From: CAG-273 sp963929915
Lineage (GTDB): Bacteria > Bacillota > Clostridia > TANB77 > CAG-508
Direction: 5' to 3'
Assembly: GCA_963929915.1 (NCBI GenBank)
Contig: CAWVJY010000008.1
Coordinates: forward strand, 1 to 64,000
DNA length: 64,000 nucleotides
This document shows positions 1-8,511 of the stretch, piece after piece (within the stretch, counting starts at the first letter, position 1; the number at the start of each line of letters is the position of its first letter). The translations under genes and the position numbers were made by a program. The notes beneath the pieces are model-generated. The model had not been told where the DNA came from. It was given only the letters and a program-made list of their open reading frames with translations, and did not search any database.

Positions 1-553
1 CACTAGATCGCGTGTTAGCTAACGCAATTACTACACTTCCTAAACCTAGTCCTGCAATAAGGCCATTTAAATTAATATCTAGTTCTGCTAATATTAAAAT
101 ACCTGCTCCAACATAAATAATGACTTTTGTAATTTTCCCTATAAAATTAGCTAAAGTTTGATTTCCACTAATACGTTGACTTTTTCCCACTTTTTTCATT
201 AAAGCAGAATTTGGTTCAAAAATATTGGCTAGCCCTTTTGCAGCAATACAGATAAGGGTAATTTGTAAAACCTTATGGAAAAAGGTCATTACATCATCAG
301 GCAAGCTTAGAATAATAATGCCTAAATAAATTCCAAGTACAATAAAAGCTGCCTTTAGAGGATGATAAAATGCATTTGCTTTAATTTTCTTTTTGTCTTT
401 TTCTTTCCATTTAAAAATTTTTACAATACAATAGGAAAAAATACCACTAAGTAGGCAAAACACTATTACAATAGCAATTGCAATACAAATATCAATTATT
501 TTTTCTTGTGTCATATTTTGAAAAAAGCTAATAACGCTTTGAATTTGTTTCAT
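1..553 (-). CDS. MscS-family mechanosensitive channel, 3' end beyond the window
   Basis: About 184 residues are visible, from an ATG at 553 behind a GGAGAAGGG ribosome site. Two or three hydrophobic segments are followed by a long helix and then the pore-lining stretch GLIAGLGLGSVVIALA, which is the Gly/Ala-packed TM3 typical of small-conductance mechanosensitive channels. Such channels sit in the cytoplasmic membrane and release solutes on osmotic downshock. Right at the window edge the frame reads ALANTRSS where the family usually has A-x-Q-D-L/T. A one-base shift would restore DLV, so a frameshift may lie at 1-15, but too little sequence is present to judge. The remaining cytoplasmic beta and alpha/beta domains are outside the window. 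Confidence 0.8.
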   Translation of the reverse strand, partial: MKQIQSVISFFQNMTQEKIIDICIAIAIVIVFCLLSGIFSYCIVKIFKWKEKDKKKIKANAFYHPLKAAFIVLGIYLGIIILSLPDDVMTFFHKVLQITLICIAAKGLANIFEPNSALMKKVGKSQRISGNQTLANFIGKITKVIIYVGAGILILAELDINLNGLIAGLGLGSVVIALANTRSS

Positions 554-570
554 TCCCTTCTCCTTTATTA

Positions 571-667
571 GTGTCAATGGGGACGGAGATTTTTGACAAC
601 CTCTTGTTCTAGCTTTGAAATTTTCGGTTCAGAAGATATTGTCAAAAATCTCCGTCCCCATTGACAC
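571..667. repeat. GGGGACG-family palindromic element (29-bp arms)
   Basis: Perfect 29-bp inverted repeats lie at 571-599 and 639-667 around a 39-base loop. The arm starts GTGTCAATGGGGACGGAG. It fills the gap between the frameshifted trmB stop (672) and the MscS start (553). The same core occurs at 38281-38400 and in degenerate form at 13877-13909 and 17915-18000, so this is a dispersed REP-like family. It could also terminate trmB transcription, although no T tract follows. Confidence 0.85.
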
Positions 668-671
668 CATT

Positions 672-1332
672 TTAGTTTAATTTAGCAATAAGAGCTTTAA
701 TTTTTATTCCTTGTTCAGAAAACATTTTTTCATGTTCTGTTTCGATATTTTCCCAAAAATTTGGCTCACTTTGTAAATCTCTAGTTAGCTTTTCAATAGT
801 AAAACCTATTTTTAAAATAGTTTATGCTTTCTTCAAACAAATTATCATCATCTGTTTTAAAATAAATACTTCCATTTGGTTTTAAGAATTCTTTATAATG
901 TTCTAATTGTCTTGTATAAGTTAGTCTTTTTTTATGATGTTTTCCTCTTGGCCATGGATTACAAAAATTAATATAGATACCATCTACTGAATCTTTTTTG
1001 TTAAGAATTAATAAAATGCGTTCTATGTCAAACCTAGTAAGTAACACATTGTTAATTTCTTTATGATGTTCCCCATATACTTCTTCTATTTTTCTTTTGG
1101 CAAGTCCAAGCATTGGATCAACTAAGTCAATTGCTAAATAATTATTTTCTGGATGGCTACATGCCATTTGTGCAATAAAGCTTCCTTTGCCACATCCTAA
1201 CTCTACAAAGAATGGATTATTTGGATTTGGAAATTCGTTTCTCCAGTTTCCAATTAGTTCTTCTGGATGTTCTCTATAAAATTCGCTTTCTTCTAATTCT
1301 TTTCTTGCCCATGGTTTGTATCTGATTCTCAT
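672..1332 (-). pseudogene. trmB: tRNA (guanine-N7)-methyltransferase, single frameshift near the C-terminus
   Basis: The product would methylate G46 of tRNA using SAM. The uninterrupted frame (793-1332, 179 residues) starts MRIRYKPWARKELEES and carries the SAM motif VELGCGKGSFIAQMA and the NFCNPWPRGKHHKKRL segment diagnostic of TrmB. It stops early after NYFKNRFYY. The missing C-terminus (IGFTIEKLTRDL...ALIAKLN) continues in another frame to a TAA at 672. Removing one A from an A5 run near 805-812 joins the two. An indel in a homopolymer is a common sequencing error, so the gene may be intact in the organism. The start follows a GGAGCAAAA ribosome site. Confidence 0.85.
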
Positions 1333-1636
1333 TTTTGCTCCTATAATTTTTTGTTTTGCTATTGATATTTTAGCATACTAAAAAGTAATTGGCAAGAGTA
1401 AAAAATCCTACTTCATCGTCAAATGTGTTGTAGCTATTTTTAAAACTAAATAAGCCCGTCCCAAATGGCCCTAAAATATTTTTATTACATTTTTTCATGT
1501 ATTATTGTGTTTTTTATTTTTATAGTATAAAATATACTATAGAAAAAAATGGTAATGCAAAAGAAAACTATTTTGTTAAAAGTTGGTATTTCATCATGGA
1601 TTTAGCTTAAAATAGAGAGAAAGGATTGAATCGAAA
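1333..1636. promoter_or_regulatory. Intergenic region with palindromic operator candidate at 1521-1541
   Basis: This 300-base gap separates trmB (leftward) from the acyl-CoA ligase (rightward). No gene is visible. At 1521-1541 there is a perfect palindrome, TATAGTATA-AAA-TATACTATA, which contains a -10-like TATAGT/TATAAA and lies about 95 bases before the ligase start. Position and symmetry suggest a dimeric repressor site over the promoter, but the regulator is unknown. Confidence 0.4.
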
Positions 1637-3375
1637 ATGCCAAAACGTAAAGATAAATTATATGAAGGTGAAAATTTAAGAGATTTTAGAGAGTTAGTAG
1701 ATAGGTATGAAAACAGGTACAAAGATCATACTGCTTTTATGTATAAGAAAGATCCTAAAGATACAGAAGTTATTCAAGTTAGTTATTCTCAATTTGCAAA
1801 AGATATTAAAGCTTTTGCTACTTCTTTATTAGCTTTAGGTTTGCAAGGAAAAAAGATTGCTTTAATTGGACCAAATTGTTATGAATGGTGTACTAGTTAT
1901 TTAGCTGTTAGTACTGCCAATATTTCTATTGTGCCACTTGACAAATCTTTACCTGAAAATGAAATTAAGAGTTTAATTATTAGAAGTAAGGTAGATGCCG
2001 TTATTTTTGATGAAAATATTCTTCTATTTTCGAAGAAATGTTAGAAGAAAAAAATACAAATTTAACACAATATATTTGTATGGATAAAAGTCCTAATTTA
2101 CATTTTCTTTCTTATCCAGCTTTATGTGAAAAGGGGACAAAAAATTATTAGAATTCTGGCAATGATGCTTATGAGAAAATAACATTAGACCCTCAAAAAG
2201 TATCTATTTTGCTTTTTACTTCTGGAACTACTGCCATATCTAAATGTGTTGGTTTGTCACAATCCTAATATTTGTAGTGATATTTATGCCTTATCTCAAA
2301 TGACAGATATTAGGCAGGATGACGTATTTTTGTCATTTTTACCATTACACCATACTTTTGAATCTACGTGTACGTTTTTATATGGTACTTCTTGTGGAAT
2401 TACAGTTGCCTTTTGTGATGGTTTAAAATATGTGCAAAAAAATTTAGTGGACTATAAAGTAACAGGACTTGTATGTGTTCCTTTAATGTTAGAAATTATG
2501 TATAAGAAAATTGAAAAAGGTGTAGAAGAAGAAGGAAAAACTAGCTTAGTTCAAACAATGCGTAAAGTTTGTAACTTCTTATTGAAATTTGGTATTGACA
2601 TTAGAAGAAAAGTATTTAAGCAAATTTTAGATAAATTTGGTGGAAAACTTCGTATGCTAATCGCTGGTGGCGCTCCTATGAACAAAGAAGCAATTCAATG
2701 TTTTGTAGATTTTAGGAATTAACCTATTACAGGGTTATGGCTTAACAGAAACTTCTCCTGTTTTAGCAGGGTGAAAATGATAAATATAAACGTGCTGGTA
2801 GTGTAGGATTTCCTCTTCCTGGCATTGAAATTAAAATTGATGAACCAAATGAGGAAGGAATTGGCGAAATTATAGCAAAAGGTCCAACAATTATGCATGG
2901 TTATATTGATAATGAAGATGCTACCAAAGAGGTATTAAAGGACGGTTGGTTCTACACTGGAGATTTAGGAAGATTTGATAAAGATGGATTTTTATATATT
3001 ACTGGTAGAAAAAAAGATGTTATTGTATTAAAAAACGGAAAAAATATTTTTCCAGAAGAATTAGAAATTTTAATTAATAGCTTACCTTATGTTTCTGAAA
3101 GTATTGTATATGGAAAACCAGATCCTAGAGATAATGATTTAACTATTTGTGCAAAGATTGTATATAATCCAGATACCATGAAAGAACTTTATCCTGATAA
3201 GTTTGAAAAAGATTATCATGATATTATTTGGCAAGATATTAAGGCAAAAGTAAATAAATCTATGCCTGCTTATAAGTATATTCGTGAAATTATAGTAACA
3301 GACGAACCTTTAATTAAAACAACTACACAAAAAGTGAAAAGACATGAGGAGATTAAAAAGATTTTAGGAAATTAG
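1637..3375 (+). pseudogene. Long-chain acyl-CoA synthetase (AMP-forming), decayed
   Basis: The ancestral protein would activate fatty acids with ATP and CoA at the membrane. Three in-frame pieces remain: 1637-2044, 2246-2722 and 2893-3375. They contain the ANL-family P-loop (LFTSGTTAISKCV at about 2213-2253), GYGLTETSPVLAG (about 2735-2771), and the C-terminal GWFYTGDLGRFD and ITGRKKDVIVLKNGKNIFP motifs. Between them are at least four frame changes (about 2015, 2260, 2710, 2770) plus an in-frame TAG around 2148. The P-loop lysine position also reads as TTAISK rather than TTGxxK. This many lesions in 1.7 kb, with intact neighbours, points to real loss rather than read errors. The last piece encodes a normal C-terminal lid domain with a conserved terminal lysine region. 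Confidence 0.85.
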
Positions 3376-3453
3376 GAATAAGGTTTTAAAAAATATTTAT
3401 CGAAATAAATAGTAATTTAGAGTAAAAATGTATGATAAAATTTGTAAATATTA

Positions 3454-3482
3454 TAGACATAGGTAAAATAATATTGTAGAAT
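3454..3482 (+). promoter_or_regulatory. Promoter for the small hydrophobic peptide mRNA
   Basis: TAGACA (3454-3459), a 17-base spacer and TAGAAT (3477-3482) each match the sigma-A consensus at 5 of 6 positions. The predicted start, about 7 bases downstream, falls at 3489, exactly the outer edge of the left inverted-repeat arm. Confidence 0.5.
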
Positions 3483-3559
3483 AATGTATATAGGAAATGA
3501 AAAGAGGCAGATGTGGTTTTGCCACCTAATTTTTGCGAATTATCGTAGGAAGGGTGGTG

Positions 3560-3679
3560 ATGTTTATGTTTAGAGTGATACTATTTTTTATAATATCTTT
3601 GATGTTATCTTTAACATTAAACGTTGCCTTGACAGCAGTTCTTTATAAGAGCTGGGTTGATAAGCAACTACATAAATAA
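3560..3679 (+). CDS. 39-residue hydrophobic peptide, candidate type I toxin
   Basis: The frame starts MFMFRVILFFIISLMLS and ends YKSWVDKQLHK. Residues 4-28 form one predicted membrane span and the C-terminus is basic and polar. A strong ribosome site (AGGAAGGGTGGTG, 3547-3559) directly precedes the ATG; a second ATG lies at 3566. The size, one span and charged tail fit the general layout of type I toxins such as TxpA, BsrG or Fst, but I see no sequence match to a named family. A converging promoter and a terminated antisense RNA overlap the region just after the stop. Function is inferred from architecture only. Confidence 0.6.
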   Translation: MFMFRVILFFIISLMLSLTLNVALTAVLYKSWVDKQLHK

Positions 3680-3767
3680 AAAATAAACCATTCTGCTGTG
3701 CTGAGCTTAATGGTTTATTAAATCTTTATCTCGGCAAAACCACGTTTGTGGATTTGTCATTTCCTAT
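3680..3767 (-). ncRNA. Predicted antisense RNA, about 88 nt, convergent with the peptide mRNA
   Basis: A minus-strand promoter at 3774-3803 would start transcription near 3767. An intrinsic terminator follows: the stem AATAAACCATT/AATGGTTTATT occupies 3682-3692 and 3709-3719 and is followed on the minus strand by TTTTTATTTATG. On the plus strand the same hairpin lacks a T tract, so it is oriented for this RNA. The transcript would be complementary to the 3' untranslated part of the peptide mRNA, as in txpA/RatA-like systems. Confidence 0.5.
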
Positions 3768-3773
3768 ATTTTT

Positions 3774-3803
3774 ATTATAATCTATTTATAAGCCCAAAGT
3801 CAA
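3774..3803 (-). promoter_or_regulatory. Promoter for the antisense RNA
   Basis: On the minus strand TTGACT (3803-3798), an 18-base spacer and TATAAT (3779-3774) are near-consensus. It lies downstream of the bofA paralogue stop (3820) and reads away from it, so it does not serve that gene. The predicted start is at the outer edge of the right repeat arm. Confidence 0.65.
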
Positions 3804-3819
3804 GAAATGTGATAAAAAT

Positions 3820-4080
3820 TTATATAAATATTTGTAAAATTGCTAAAATAATAGCTCCAGGTATTCCTAAAATACCAACTACTAAAGCAGTAATCCAATT
3901 TAAAGTAATGGCAAATCCAAAGTTTACACCAATTAGGTTAATAATCCAAATAATTACTCCACCAATTAATCCGTTTACTACTAATTTAATAATTAGTTTT
4001 AATGGTAATGATAATATTTTTAAAATAATGAATAATACAACTAAAGCTGCAATAAATGTTAAAATAAATTGCAATGACAT
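3820..4080 (-). CDS. BofA-like membrane protein (first of two paralogues)
   Basis: This 86-residue protein has two or three hydrophobic spans and the BofA-type C-terminal pattern ALVVGILGIPGAIILAIL. In Bacillus, BofA sits in the outer forespore membrane and restrains SpoIVFB, the protease that activates pro-sigma-K. The gene at 33242-33502 is a clear paralogue with the same length and ending. That one sits next to a yaaL-like gene as in Bacillus, so it is the better candidate for canonical bofA. This copy stands alone between the decayed ligase locus and the RNase E/G gene, and may have a different partner. A GGAGG ribosome site precedes the ATG. Confidence 0.75.
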   Translation of the reverse strand: MSLQFILTFIAALVVLFIILKILSLPLKLIIKLVVNGLIGGVIIWIINLIGVNFGFAITLNWITALVVGILGIPGAIILAILQIFI

Positions 4081-4169
4081 TTCTCTTTTCCTCCCTTTCT
4101 TTTTATTTAAATTACGATGTAATTACATCAAAAGTTTTTACTATTTTACAACTACATGATTTTACTGTT

Positions 4170-5378
4170 TTAATCATTGCTACACATATGTTTTCTGGTC
4201 ATTTCTAGTAAATCCAGTGGTGTAAAACCAACAATTTGTGTTTTAGATCTGTCTTTTTTTAAGTTTTCTTCTAATACTTCTAATATTTTTTGTTTAGTTT
4301 CTTGTTTTTCCATATCGATATAATCAATAATAATAATTCCACCAATATCTCTTAAACGCAATTGTTTTGCAATTTCCATACTTGCTTCTTTATTCACAGT
4401 ATATACGGTTTGCTCTAAATCTTTCGTTCCTATGTACTTTCCTGAATTTACATCAATGGCAGTGAGCGCTTCGGTTTTATCTATGGTAATAAATCCTCCA
4501 CATTTTAACCATATTTTGCGATTATTTGTTTTTTCTAACTGTGTTTGAATATCATAAATTTCTAACACATTTTGTTTTTCTTTTAATTCTAATTTTATTT
4601 TGTTTTCTAGTCCAGTATCTTTTAAAAACTGTTTAACATCTTTATAAACATTTTCATGATTGATAATAATTCTTGTTAGCTCCTGGTCCATAATGTCTGT
4701 TAGCAATTTTTCAACCATACCATTATTTTCATACAACAATGTTGGTTTAAAAGTATTTTTGTCTTCTTGTATATTTTTTGCTTGATTTAATATATTTTCA
4801 TATGTCTGTATTACTTTTTTTAAATCTTGTTTTATTAGTTCTTCTGTTTTTCCTTGTGCAGAAGTTCTTACAATAACACCATAGCCTTTTGGTATATTTT
4901 GCTTCATTAAATTTAATAATCTTGTTTTTTCTGTTTCTTTTTCAATCTTTTTAGAAATTGTAATAAACCCTGTTCCAGGCATAAGCACTATAAACCTTCC
5001 TGGCAAACTAATATGTGTAGATACTCTGGCACCTTTTTTATTGGTACTATCCCTTTTTACTTGTATTAAAATTGGCATACCTGTTTTTATATAGGATTTT
5101 ATATTATATTTACTTAAAGATTCATTTTTGTTTCCTGTTTGATTACTAATTTTAGGAATAATATCTTTAATATGAATAAAAGTATTTTTTTCGGCTCCAA
5201 TATCAATAAAAGCAGCTTGCATTCCTATTAATACATTTTCTACTTTTCCTAAATAAATATTACCTTCTAGACGCTTTTGCTCTTTTTTTTCTTCGTATTT
5301 TTCTACTAATTTGCCATTTTCTACAAGAGCAATTATTTTATTTTCTTGCTCGTCTTGGCTAATAATCATTTCTTGCAT
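4170..5378 (-). CDS. rng: Ribonuclease E/G family, short form
   Basis: The enzyme makes endonucleolytic cuts in single-stranded AU-rich RNA (5S/16S rRNA processing and mRNA decay in relatives). Visible are the S1-like segment (GNIYLGKVENVLIGMQAAFIDIG), RxSAxG-like VIVRTSAQGK, and the catalytic Mg-binding core with TAIDVNSGKYIG and GGIIIIDYIDM. The protein ends at LLEMTRKHMCSND. Most relatives continue for 50-80 residues and carry a CPxCxG zinc-link motif that joins subunits, and that motif is absent here. A TTG in frame at 5420 is possible, but ATG 5378 starts where relatives start. The leader upstream holds overlapping hairpins (5457-5526). Confidence 0.85.
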   Translation of the reverse strand: MQEMIISQDEQENKIIALVENGKLVEKYEEKKEQKRLEGNIYLGKVENVLIGMQAAFIDIGAEKNTFIHIKDIIPKISNQTGNKNESLSKYNIKSYIKTGMPILIQVKRDSTNKKGARVSTHISLPGRFIVLMPGTGFITISKKIEKETEKTRLLNLMKQNIPKGYGVIVRTSAQGKTEELIKQDLKKVIQTYENILNQAKNIQEDKNTFKPTLLYENNGMVEKLLTDIMDQELTRIIINHENVYKDVKQFLKDTGLENKIKLELKEKQNVLEIYDIQTQLEKTNNRKIWLKCGGFITIDKTEALTAIDVNSGKYIGTKDLEQTVYTVNKEASMEIAKQLRLRDIGGIIIIDYIDMEKQETKQKILEVLEENLKKDRSKTQIVGFTPLDLLEMTRKHMCSND

Positions 5379-5456
5379 TTTTTCTTTTTGAAACCTTTCT
5401 AAAAATATATATTTTGACAAATAATTTTATTAATCATTATGTTAATAACTAATTTT

Positions 5457-5526
5457 AAAAAAATGGTATATATTCTTTTTATTGAAGTCTTAAGGTGGGG
5501 ACCATTTTCTTTTTATCTACCTTAAG
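5457..5526 (-). promoter_or_regulatory. Leader with overlapping hairpins upstream of the RNase E/G gene
   Basis: On the minus strand CTTAAGGT (5526-5519) can pair with ACCTTAAG (5496-5489). The segment AAAATGGT (5508-5501), inside that loop, can instead pair with ACCATTTTTTT (5467-5457). The second pairing resembles a weak terminator. The two together could form a pseudoknot or an either/or switch between pth and rng. This is prediction by eye only. Confidence 0.35.
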
Positions 5527-5537
5527 ATTTATTATTT

Positions 5538-6095
5538 TTAATTATATTGATTCATTACTTCTTCTATTCCATATTGAATATAGCTTGGAATTGCTTCTGC
5601 TGCTTTTTCAATTCCTTCTTCTAATTTTTGGTAAGTTTCGTCATCTATTTTTCCAATGACATAATCAATAGCATCATACTCTTCTGTTGGTCTACCAATG
5701 CCCACACGAATTCTTGGAAAATCTTCTGAAGCAAGTTCATATACCACTGATTTTGCCCCATTATGTGTTCCTGGTCCACCTTTTCTACGAATTTTTATTT
5801 TTCCTTCTTCTACATCCATGTCATCATAAATAACAAGTAAATTTTCTATTGGAATTTTATAAAAGTCCATAAAAGGTTTAATACATTTTCCACTCAAATT
5901 CATAAAAGTTTGTGGTTTTAATAAAATTACTTTTTCTCCTTCTATGATACCACTTCCATATAATCCGTCATATTTTGTTCTTGTCATTTCAATTTCGTAT
6001 TTTTTTGCTATTTTATTAATTACATCAAATCCCATATTATGTCTTGTTTTACTATAGTCTTCTTCAGGGTTTCCTAATCCTACTATTAAGTACAT
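5538..6095 (-). CDS. pth: Peptidyl-tRNA hydrolase
   Basis: It releases tRNA from peptidyl-tRNA that has dropped off the ribosome. The 185-residue protein opens with MYLIVGLGNPEEDYSKTRHN, which includes the family GLGNP motif and the catalytic His (residue 19). It then shows PQTFMNLSGKCI, VIYDDMDVEEG and GPGTHNGAKSV, all standard Pth blocks, and has the usual full length. An AT-rich 150-base gap without features separates it from the polysaccharide gene upstream. It probably forms its own short transcription unit reading toward the RNase E/G leader. Confidence 0.95.
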   Translation of the reverse strand: MYLIVGLGNPEEDYSKTRHNMGFDVINKIAKKYEIEMTRTKYDGLYGSGIIEGEKVILLKPQTFMNLSGKCIKPFMDFYKIPIENLLVIYDDMDVEEGKIKIRRKGGPGTHNGAKSVVYELASEDFPRIRVGIGRPTEEYDAIDYVIGKIDDETYQKLEEGIEKAAEAIPSYIQYGIEEVMNQYN

Positions 6096-6245
6096 TTTAT
6101 TTTCCTCTGTTCTTATTTAATTTTAGCTTATTTTTAATCAATCATTTTCTTACTTCATTCATGTTATTTTAAGTTTTTTAATTTATTTTATTTCTATCTT
6201 TTGTTTTTAATTTTTTATTCTTCATTTTCTGTTTTTTATTTCTTA

Positions 6246-7307
6246 TTATTGATTCATTATTTTATCTAAAGACTTTAATTGTTCTTTTGCTTGTTTTGTA
6301 ATTTCATTAACTTTTTCTTTTGGTACACTTTCAAATTCTTCTAATGGCATTTTAAGATTTTCCTCTAATTCTTCAAATCTTAAAACTTTTTGCTTAAATA
6401 GTTGTAAGTCTTCTATTACATAATCGATTTTATTGCTATAAGATAAAATTCTACATTTTTGTTCCATAATAACAGATAAAATCATAGCATGAAATCTACT
6501 ACAAATGATATATTCCATACTTTGATAAACCTTTAAAAATTCTTCTAAGTTGCCATGGTAGTATATTGTATGAACATGATTTTTACATTTTGCAGGTAGC
6601 ATTTTTATTAATTGTTCAATTGCTCTTTCATCACCTTCATATTTGCAAAAAGAAAATAGATATACTTCTTTTCCTAAGTCAATATAATCTACAATATTAT
6701 GTGCTAACATTTTATAATAAATTGTTTCTTTTTCCTTTAATGGCTTCCTAATTAGAAGGTCAATTACCGATATTCCAACTGTATTTACTTTTTTTACTCC
6801 ATCTCTAATTGGAGAGCAAAAAGCTAAATCTGGTGCATATCGAACAGATGGTATTTCTTTAAAAAGATTATACGAATTTTTATCTCTAAAACAGATATCT
6901 GTACAGTTTTGATATACTTTTTTGGCAAGTTCAATATATTGCTCGGTATAGGCTGGTCCGAAATTAGAACTAATATAATTAAAAGGAATGTTATTTTTTT
7001 TACATTCTTTCATAAAATCTAAAAATTGTTCAGAAATATTGTATACTACTCCACCTTCCATGAAAATAGAACCACCTACATAAATATATTGATCATATTC
7101 TTTTGCATTTTCTTTTGTTAATATTCTTTCCTCTTCTGAAATAACAGTAATATTCGAAAATTGCTCAAACAATTTTGCATGTTCTAAATCTTTTATATGG
7201 ATATAAAAGTGACTATTTGGATATTGTTTTAATAGCATATAAATAAATAAGTCATCACCTAAATTACATCTTGCATATGCTAGAATAAAAATTTTTTTAT
7301 GCTTCAA
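6246..7307 (-). CDS. Polysaccharide pyruvyl transferase family protein
   Basis: Members of this family transfer pyruvate or related groups to sugars of surface polysaccharides. Visible features are a Rossmann-like start (KHKKIFILAYARCNLGDDL, with the GD pair of the family), SSNFGPAYT, a CFRDKNSYNLF segment, APDLAF, and the C-terminal CSRFHAMILSVIM motif with its conserved R and H. An ATG at 7364 would overlap the upstream gene by 68 bases. A TTG at 7307 behind AGAAAGAAGG fits better and overlaps the previous stop by 11 bases, implying translational coupling. The sugar acceptor cannot be told from sequence. Confidence 0.75.
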   Translation of the reverse strand: MKHKKIFILAYARCNLGDDLFIYMLLKQYPNSHFYIHIKDLEHAKLFEQFSNITVISEEERILTKENAKEYDQYIYVGGSIFMEGGVVYNISEQFLDFMKECKKNNIPFNYISSNFGPAYTEQYIELAKKVYQNCTDICFRDKNSYNLFKEIPSVRYAPDLAFCSPIRDGVKKVNTVGISVIDLLIRKPLKEKETIYYKMLAHNIVDYIDLGKEVYLFSFCKYEGDERAIEQLIKMLPAKCKNHVHTIYYHGNLEEFLKVYQSMEYIICSRFHAMILSVIMEQKCRILSYSNKIDYVIEDLQLFKQKVLRFEELEENLKMPLEEFESVPKEKVNEITKQAKEQLKSLDKIMNQ

Positions 7308-8436
7308 TTTTTTGCCTTCTTTCTCTATTTGTAGTAATTCTTTTAAAAAGTAATTTGCCTGCAATTTTATATTTACTTTTTCCAGTACTTTTCCAACACC
7401 ATTTTAGTAAAGCCTTAAAATCCTCACTATTTGGTTTTGTATATACTATGTAATATTCTGCTGTTAGCATAATTTGCTCATAAAGCCACTTTTGAGCTTC
7501 TTCCATAATGTTATTTTGTTTTATATAATCATAAATGTTCTTTTTTTCTTGCAAATTTTCTATTAAGAATGGTAATTTTAAAGAAAATGTAATATTTTTA
7601 TCATGTACTCTATATACTCCTACAATATCATCTAATAGAAATGCTGGCTTTGTTAATAAGGCTCTCATGTAAATAGATGAATCATTTAACATTGTCACTT
7701 TATCTATTTGAGCTATATAATCTTTTTTAAATACTGTAGTAAAAGTAGAATTTGGTTTCATGTATTCTTTTTGGAATTTTTTTAAATATTCTATATTATC
7801 CACTTTTTTACTAATATTTAAAGGTTGAAAATCATATTCATTTTCTCTTTCGTATTTAATAAAAGAATTGGCAGAAACAAACGAAATTTCATCATCATGT
7901 TCTTGAAATATTTGAATTGCTTTTTCAAAAAAACGATTATCTATTAAATAGTCATCATCATCCATAAAAACAAGAAATTCGCCTTTGGATTTTAAATAAC
8001 CGTTTTTTCTACTAACACCTGCACCTGAATTTTGCGTATTACAAATATATTTTATTTTTTCACAATTTTCATAGTGCTCACTTATAATTTCCTTTGTATT
8101 ATCTGGTGAACAATCATCTACAATTACAATTTCATAATTTTGATAGGTTTGTTTTAAAATAGAATCGATAGCTGTTGTAATCATTTCTCCCCTTTTATAA
8201 GTAGGCATAATAATGGAAATAGTTGGTCCTTCTGTTATTACTGCTTCTTGTGCAGGAAATATTGTTCTTAATTGTTCTAGCTGATTTTCCGTAATATGGC
8301 TTATATCTTCTATATAGGAAATGAGACTACTATTATCTAGTCTTCCTTGTTCATATAATGTTATTCCAATCTTTAGATTTTTATCTTCTTTATTTTCTCC
8401 TAAAATAGATTTTATTTTATTCCTATAATTTTCCAT
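7297..8436 (-). CDS. Family 2 glycosyltransferase
   Basis: The central part is a GT-A catalytic domain: ISIIMPTYKRGEMITTAIDS, IVIVDDCSPDNT, the donor-binding NSGAGVSRKNGYLKSKG and the metal-binding VFMDDDDYL. An N-terminal extension of about 70 residues precedes it and about 100 helical residues follow. It probably adds a sugar to a lipid-linked or protein-linked surface glycan at the inner face of the membrane. The gene lies between a second glycosyltransferase-like gene and the pyruvyl transferase, with translational overlap into the latter. The ATG at 8436 has better spacing from AAAGGA than the ATG at 8448. Confidence 0.85.
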   Translation of the reverse strand: MENYRNKIKSILGENKEDKNLKIGITLYEQGRLDNSSLISYIEDISHITENQLEQLRTIFPAQEAVITEGPTISIIMPTYKRGEMITTAIDSILKQTYQNYEIVIVDDCSPDNTKEIISEHYENCEKIKYICNTQNSGAGVSRKNGYLKSKGEFLVFMDDDDYLIDNRFFEKAIQIFQEHDDEISFVSANSFIKYERENEYDFQPLNISKKVDNIEYLKKFQKEYMKPNSTFTTVFKKDYIAQIDKVTMLNDSSIYMRALLTKPAFLLDDIVGVYRVHDKNITFSLKLPFLIENLQEKKNIYDYIKQNNIMEEAQKWLYEQIMLTAEYYIVYTKPNSEDFKALLKWCWKSTGKSKYKIAGKLLFKRITTNRERRQKIEA

Positions 8437-8511
8437 ATGAAAACCCATTCCTTTCTTACTTTTTTACTTGTAAGCTAAATTAGAATGAAACAGTTAACAC
8501 ATTGTTGCAAA

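Larger units (their letters stand above)
3489..3768. repeat. Inverted repeats framing the small peptide gene
   Basis: The outer arms TATAGGAAATGA (3489-3500) and TCATTTCCTATA (3757-3768) pair perfectly. The inner arms GTGGTTTTGCC (3512-3522) and GGCAAAACCAC (3733-3743) also pair, with nearly equal spacing from the outer arms. A plus-strand transcript across the locus could pair its own 5' and 3' ends. Both convergent RNAs predicted here would share the same 5' sequence. A miniature transposon with terminal repeats is an alternative reading. Confidence 0.7.

Noticed and set aside
5457..5526. Known riboswitch upstream of the RNase E/G gene
   Set aside because: Hairpins are present but no conserved riboswitch core was recognised; kept only as a leader structure.
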